Assembly: GCF_014647915.1 (NCBI RefSeq)
Contig: NZ_BMQC01000022.1
Location: 314-59,782 of the forward strand
From: Pilimelia terevasa
Lineage (GTDB): Bacteria > Actinomycetota > Actinomycetes > Mycobacteriales > Micromonosporaceae
DNA: 59,469 nt
Direction of reading: 5' to 3'
How positions within the stretch are numbered: position 1 is the first letter of the stretch; each line of letters opens with the position of its first letter. Below are positions 56,178 through 59,469 of this stretch, piece by piece. The notes beneath the pieces are model-generated. The model did no database searches. It was not told the DNA's origin and saw only the letters and a list, made by a program, of their open reading frames with translations. Both the position numbers and the translations under genes were made by a program.

Positions 56178-57314
56178 GTGACCGAACGCATTCTCCCCAC
56201 CGACGAGGCGCGCGACCTCCTCGACCTGGCCACCGCGCTCGCCGACGCCGAACTCGCCCCCCGGGCCGCCGACTTCGAGGCCCGCGCCGAGTTCCCCCGC
56301 GAGATCCTGCGCACCCTCGGCCGCTCCGGCCTGCTCGGCCTGCCCTACCCGGAGGCCGACGGCGGGGCCGGCCAGCCGTACGAGGTGTACCTGCAGGTGC
56401 TGGAGATCCTCGCCTCCCGCTGGCTGACGGTCGCCGAGGCGATCAGCGTGCACACCCTGGCCTGCTACCCGATCGCCACCTACGGCACGCCGGAGCAGCG
56501 CAAGCTGCTCCCCGACCTGCTGGCCGGCGACCGCCTCGGCGCGTACTGCCTCTCCGAACCCCAGGGCGGCTCCGACGCCGCGGCGCTGACCACCCGCGCC
56601 GCCCGCGACGGCGACAGCTACGTCCTGGACGGGACCAAGGCGTGGATCACCCACGCCCACCACGCCGACTTCTACCACGTCTTCGCCCGCACCGGCGGCC
56701 CCGGATCCGAGGGCATCTCCTGCCTGTTCGCCGAGGTCCCCGCCGCCGGCATCACGCCCCAGAAGCCCGAGAAGACGATGGGCCTGCGCGGCTCCCCGGT
56801 CTCCCAGATCGCGTTCGACGGCGCCCGCGTCCCCGCCTCCGCCGTCGTGGGGGAGGCGGGCATCGGCTTCCGGATCGCCATGACCGCGCTGGACTCCGGC
56901 CGCCTCGGCATCGCCGCCTGCGCCGTCGGACTGGCCCAGGCCGCCCTCGACTACGCCGTCGGGTACGCCAAGGAGCGCACCCAGTTCGGCAAGCCGATCG
57001 CCGCGTTCCAGGGCCTGGGCTTCCTGCTCGCCGACATGGCCACCCAGGTCTCCGCCGCCCGCGCCCTCACCCTGGCCGCCGCCCGCCTGCGCGACGCCGG
57101 CCGCCCCTACTCGGCGGAGGCCGCCAAGGCCAAGCTGTTCGCCACCGACGCGGCCATGAAGGTCACCACCGACGCCGTCCAGATCCTCGGCGGCGCCGGC
57201 TACGTCGCCGACCACCCCGTCGAGCGGTACTTCCGCGAGGCCAAGGTCCTCCAGATCGTCGAGGGCACCAACCAGATCCAGCGCCTCGTCATCTCCCGCC
57301 ACCTGACCCGCTGA
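56178..57314 (+). CDS. Acyl-CoA dehydrogenase
   Basis: A 378-residue FAD enzyme that introduces the alpha-beta double bond into acyl-CoA and passes electrons to electron-transfer flavoprotein. It shows AYCLSEPQGGSDAAALTTRA and VLDGTKAWITHAHHAD (FAD/substrate binding), MGLRGSPVSQIAFDGARVP, and the C-terminal catalytic Glu in QIVEGTNQIQRLVISRHL. Length and layout fit short- to medium-chain members. With the divergent crotonase it suggests a lipid or branched-chain acyl-CoA step, unproven. Confidence 0.94.
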   Translation: MTERILPTDEARDLLDLATALADAELAPRAADFEARAEFPREILRTLGRSGLLGLPYPEADGGAGQPYEVYLQVLEILASRWLTVAEAISVHTLACYPIATYGTPEQRKLLPDLLAGDRLGAYCLSEPQGGSDAAALTTRAARDGDSYVLDGTKAWITHAHHADFYHVFARTGGPGSEGISCLFAEVPAAGITPQKPEKTMGLRGSPVSQIAFDGARVPASAVVGEAGIGFRIAMTALDSGRLGIAACAVGLAQAALDYAVGYAKERTQFGKPIAAFQGLGFLLADMATQVSAARALTLAAARLRDAGRPYSAEAAKAKLFATDAAMKVTTDAVQILGGAGYVADHPVERYFREAKVLQIVEGTNQIQRLVISRHLTR

Positions 57315-57393
57315 CCGCGGGCGAGCCGCGGCGCGCACGCGGCCGCATCGCCGCCCCTCACTACGCACCGCCGAAGCGGCGGCCCCGGCGGTG

Positions 57394-57399
57394 TAGGTT
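57394..57399 (+). promoter_or_regulatory. -10 box (TAGGTT) of the leaderless Lrp/AsnC gene
   Basis: TAGGTT ends 6 nt before GTG 57406. Confidence 0.5.
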
Positions 57400-57405
57400 T
57401 CTCCC

Positions 57406-57846
57406 GTGGAGGACACCGACCGGGCCATCGTCACCGCACTGACCACCGACGGACGGCTCTCGTTCACCGATCTCGCCGAACGCGTCGGCCTGTCCGTCTC
57501 GGCGGCGCACCAGCGGGTACGCCGGCTGGAGCAGCGCGGCGTCATCAAGGGCTACACGGCCACCGTCTCCTACGAGGCCATCGGGCTGCCGCTGGCGGCC
57601 TTCGTCGCCATCCGACCGCTGGACCCCTCCCAGCCCGACGACGCCCCCGACCGCCTCGCCCACCTCCCCGAGGTCGACTCCTGCTACTCGGTGGCCGGCG
57701 AGGACTTCTACCAGCTCCTCGTCCGCGTGGCCAACCCCGCCGACCTGGAGCGCCTCCTCCAGGAGATCCGCACCGCCGCGAACGTCACCACCCGCACCAC
57801 CGTGGTGCTCTCCACCCCGTACGAGAGCCGCGCCCCCCGCGTCTGA
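57406..57846 (+). CDS. Lrp/AsnC family transcriptional regulator
   Basis: A 146-residue feast/famine regulator. The N-terminal helix-turn-helix is LTTDGRLSFTDLAERVGLSV followed by SAAHQRVRRLEQRGVIKGY; the C-terminal RAM/effector domain (about 65-140) has VDSCYSVAGEDFYQLLVRVA. It may sense amino acids. Its nearest likely target is the acyl-CoA dehydrogenase gene just upstream, on position alone. Confidence 0.93.
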   Translation: MEDTDRAIVTALTTDGRLSFTDLAERVGLSVSAAHQRVRRLEQRGVIKGYTATVSYEAIGLPLAAFVAIRPLDPSQPDDAPDRLAHLPEVDSCYSVAGEDFYQLLVRVANPADLERLLQEIRTAANVTTRTTVVLSTPYESRAPRV

Positions 57847-57871
57847 GCCCACCCGGCACCGGCGCGGACCG

Positions 57872-58816
57872 CTAGCGCCAGTGCAGCGCCCGCCCGTGCG
57901 GGTGTGCCGACGCCACCGGCACGCCGTCCCAGGCCAGCACCATCCGCGACCACGCCTCGTCCGCGCCCCCGGGCAGCAGCGAGGGCAGGACCGCCGGCCC
58001 CTCCTGTGACACCCAGTGCCCCGGCAGCGCCCGCACCGTGCGGGCGAACTCCTCCCGCCGCCGCACCGGCTCCACATAGACCAGCGCCGCCATGTGGTAT
58101 ACCACCAGCGTCGCGTCCGCGGGGGCGCTCGCGGCCAGCGCCGGCACGTCGGTGAGCAGGTCGCCGCGGACCAGCCGCGGCGGGTCGGCGCGGACGGCGG
58201 CAGCGGCGCCGCGCAGCCGGGCCAGCCGGTCGGCGTGTTCGGGCCAGACCAGGGCCTCCAGCCAGCGCAGGGTGTCCTCGTCGGCGACGTCCAGCGGGTT
58301 GAGGTCGAGGCCGGCGCGCCACACCACGCGCGGCATCCGGCGCGGCAGCGGTACCGGGCCGGTGACCTCGCAGGGGATCTCGACGGCGCTGTCGGCGGGT
58401 CCGACGAGGTGGTCGCCGTACCGGTACCGGTACCGGTCGGGGTACAGGCACAGCCCGGCGGAGGCGCCGATCTCCAGCAGGGCGACGGGCCCGTCGATCC
58501 GGGCGAGCAGCGGCAGCAGGGCGGCGCAGCGGCCGACCTCGTTGGTCTGGGTGCGCCGGGCGCGCATCACGGCGGCGACGTCGTCCCAGCGGTCCACGCT
58601 GAACGCGCGGAAGGCGGCCGCGTCGCCGTCCGGCCCGCCGAGGTACCGGACAGCCCCGAAGTAGAGGTTGGGCTGCCGCTTGGCGACGGGGAGGGTGTCG
58701 AGCCGACCCAGCAGCGCGGCGTCCTTCGCGACGGCCGCGGCCAGCCTCGCGTAGCTCGGCGAGTCGGTGGACTCCTGGGTCGCGAAGCGGCGGTACCGGG
58801 CCGCGGTGTCCTGCAT
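57872..58816 (-). CDS. DUF2332 family protein
   Basis: A 314-residue cytoplasmic protein of family DUF2332. It has YRRFATQESTDSPSYARLAA at the N-terminus, QPNLYFGAVRYL, QTNEVGRCAALLPLLA, LLEIGASAGLCLYPDRYRYR (resembling a SAM-binding loop) and VVWRAGLDLNPLDVAD. A methyltransferase-like fold is plausible, but function is unknown. ATG 58816 has CAGACT 7 nt upstream, possibly another leaderless start. Convergent with the Lrp/AsnC gene. Confidence 0.88.
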   Translation of the reverse strand: MQDTAARYRRFATQESTDSPSYARLAAAVAKDAALLGRLDTLPVAKRQPNLYFGAVRYLGGPDGDAAAFRAFSVDRWDDVAAVMRARRTQTNEVGRCAALLPLLARIDGPVALLEIGASAGLCLYPDRYRYRYGDHLVGPADSAVEIPCEVTGPVPLPRRMPRVVWRAGLDLNPLDVADEDTLRWLEALVWPEHADRLARLRGAAAAVRADPPRLVRGDLLTDVPALAASAPADATLVVYHMAALVYVEPVRRREEFARTVRALPGHWVSQEGPAVLPSLLPGGADEAWSRMVLAWDGVPVASAHPHGRALHWR

Positions 58817-58883
58817 GTACGGGAGTCTGCCGCCCGGTACGGTCCCTGTGCAGTGACGCCCCTCTCGCGAGCCGACACCGGAA

Positions 58884-58902
58884 ACCTATTGTCCTAGGAT
58901 GC
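58884..58902. promoter_or_regulatory. Second copy of the GntR-type box
   Basis: ACCTATTGTCCTAGGATGC matches the box upstream of the GntR gene (26437-26455) at 16 of 19 positions. It lies in the DUF2332-csbD divergent region. Confidence 0.4.
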
Positions 58903-58964
58903 CTTAGCGGGTGTGCGCTCCGCGCCCACAAAACCCAGAAGGTGCTTCGCACCGACCAACCAGA

Positions 58965-58991
58965 GGTTTCGGGATGATCCCTGTCGGGAAT
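58965..58991 (+). promoter_or_regulatory. Candidate stress-sigma promoter of the CsbD gene
   Basis: GGTTT (58965-58969), 16 bp, then GGGAAT (58986-58991) resembles the GGTTT-N15-17-GGGTA pattern of SigB/SigF-type promoters. The start codon is 63 nt downstream. Confidence 0.4.
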
Positions 58992-59054
58992 CTCCGGGTC
59001 ATCGCCGCCGCACCGTGGCGGTAGGCGCAGGACGTGACTCAGGAGGGGTTGGCC

Positions 59055-59243
59055 ATGGGCATCACCGACCGGATGGGCGACAAGGCCGAGGAGCTGAAGG
59101 GCGCGGCCAAGGAGAAGATCGGCGAGGTGTCCGGGGACCGCAGTATGCAGGCGGAGGGCATGGCCGAGAAGGTCAAGGGCAAGACGGGCCAGGCTGTCGA
59201 GGACATCAAGGACATGGCCCGCGGCCGCGACGAATCGCGTTAG
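59055..59243 (+). CDS. CsbD-like stress protein
   Basis: A 62-residue, Lys/Glu/Gly-rich helical protein with CsbD signatures: GDKAEELKGAAKEKIGEVSG, then DRSMQAEGMAEKVKGKTGQA. Function unknown; in other bacteria the family is induced by general stress. ATG 59055 follows AGGAGG with 8-9 nt spacing; a GTG at 59034 is the in-frame alternative. It ends before a strong terminator. Confidence 0.9.
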   Translation: MGITDRMGDKAEELKGAAKEKIGEVSGDRSMQAEGMAEKVKGKTGQAVEDIKDMARGRDESR

Positions 59244-59252
59244 CCGTACCTA

Positions 59253-59296
59253 GACGCGAAGGGCGCCCACCGGTTCCGGTGGGCGCCCTTCGCGTC
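59253..59296. terminator. Hairpin terminator after csbD
   Basis: A perfect 21-bp inverted repeat (59253-59273 with 59276-59296) and 2-nt loop, between csbD and the convergent partial gene. Confidence 0.85.
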
Positions 59297-59314
59297 GGTC
59301 GGGTGTCGGTCGGG

Positions 59315-59469
59315 TCAGGCCGCCTCGTGGTGGGCGGCGTGCGCGGCCCACCACTGCTGGCCGGCCGGCGGCAGCGTGTCGATCGGGTCGTAGTACGCGT
59401 ACTCCCGCGACGTCGCCTCCACATCAGCAGACTCAATCGACGTCCGATAATTCTTCGTCCAGTACGACA
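59315..59469 (-). CDS. C-terminal end of an unrecognised protein (cut by the window edge)
   Basis: An open minus-strand frame runs in from the window edge and stops at 59315. The last 50 residues start SYWTKNYRTSIESADVEATS and end in a Trp/His/Ala-rich tail (QQWWAAHAAHHEAA). Codon use near the edge (AAT, TAT, ATT, GAT, TCT) is less GC-rich than elsewhere in the window. I do not recognise the family. A terminator shared with csbD follows. Confidence 0.55.
   Translation of the reverse strand, partial: SYWTKNYRTSIESADVEATSREYAYYDPIDTLPPAGQQWWAAHAAHHEAA

Noticed and set aside
53702-57442. A 1246-codon plus-strand frame
   Set aside because: It crosses the exonuclease, crotonase and DUF2238 genes in antisense and the acyl-CoA dehydrogenase out of frame; no domain is visible.

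Overview
The window is very GC-rich, densely coded actinomycete DNA. Three things point to an actinomycete: a complete Pup-proteasome cluster, the mycothiol ligase gene mshC, and F420-dependent enzymes including an fgd-type glucose-6-phosphate dehydrogenase. Gene order resembles the mycobacterial helY-tatC-tatA-pafC-pafB-pafA and uppP/mshC neighbourhoods. The mix of families is what I would expect from Micromonosporaceae, but that placement is inference. I found no rRNA, tRNA, CRISPR array or insertion sequence.

Left part (1-13.5 kb): a soluble GAF/PAS histidine kinase, asd, fgd, a hybrid histidine kinase, a tandem pair of membrane cyclic-di-GMP proteins (PAS-GGDEF and GGDEF-EAL) and a secreted gamma-glutamyltransferase. 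Next (12.5-20 kb) come an LPXTG-anchored Asp-rich surface protein, a TraR/DksA-like zinc protein, a streptogrisin-like secreted protease, a LysR regulator, a decayed DUF1876 gene, an M20 peptidase, DUF5703 and an aldo/keto reductase.

Middle (20-36 kb): an F420 oxidoreductase, uppP, a histidine phosphatase, DUF3090, an SCO1664-type kinase-like protein and mshC form one co-directional block. After it lie a GntR/UTRA regulator, a PAC2 protein, a lipoprotein zinc peptidase, an ABC exporter (ATPase plus a two-module FtsX permease), a RecB-like Fe-S nuclease, a site-2 protease, trmI, a conserved unknown and a ferredoxin.

Proteasome part (36.7-53 kb): mpa, dop, pup, prcB, prcA, a GNAT acetyltransferase and pafA, then DUF3866, pafB, pafC, a small membrane protein, tatA, tatC, a HAD hydrolase and helY. 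PafA and Dop attach and remove Pup, Mpa unfolds pupylated proteins, PrcA/PrcB degrade them, and PafB/PafC form a DNA-damage-responsive WYL regulator.

Right end (53-59.5 kb): DUF1761, a 5'-3' exonuclease, a crotonase-fold protein, DUF2238, an acyl-CoA dehydrogenase, an Lrp/AsnC regulator, DUF2332, a CsbD protein and a gene cut by the window edge.

Two themes recur. At least seventeen starts have a TANNNT -10 box 6-7 nt upstream of the start codon, which predicts leaderless mRNAs. In two of these (dop and the site-2 protease) the leaderless start opens a tiny ORF whose stop codon overlaps the start of the main gene, suggesting translational coupling.
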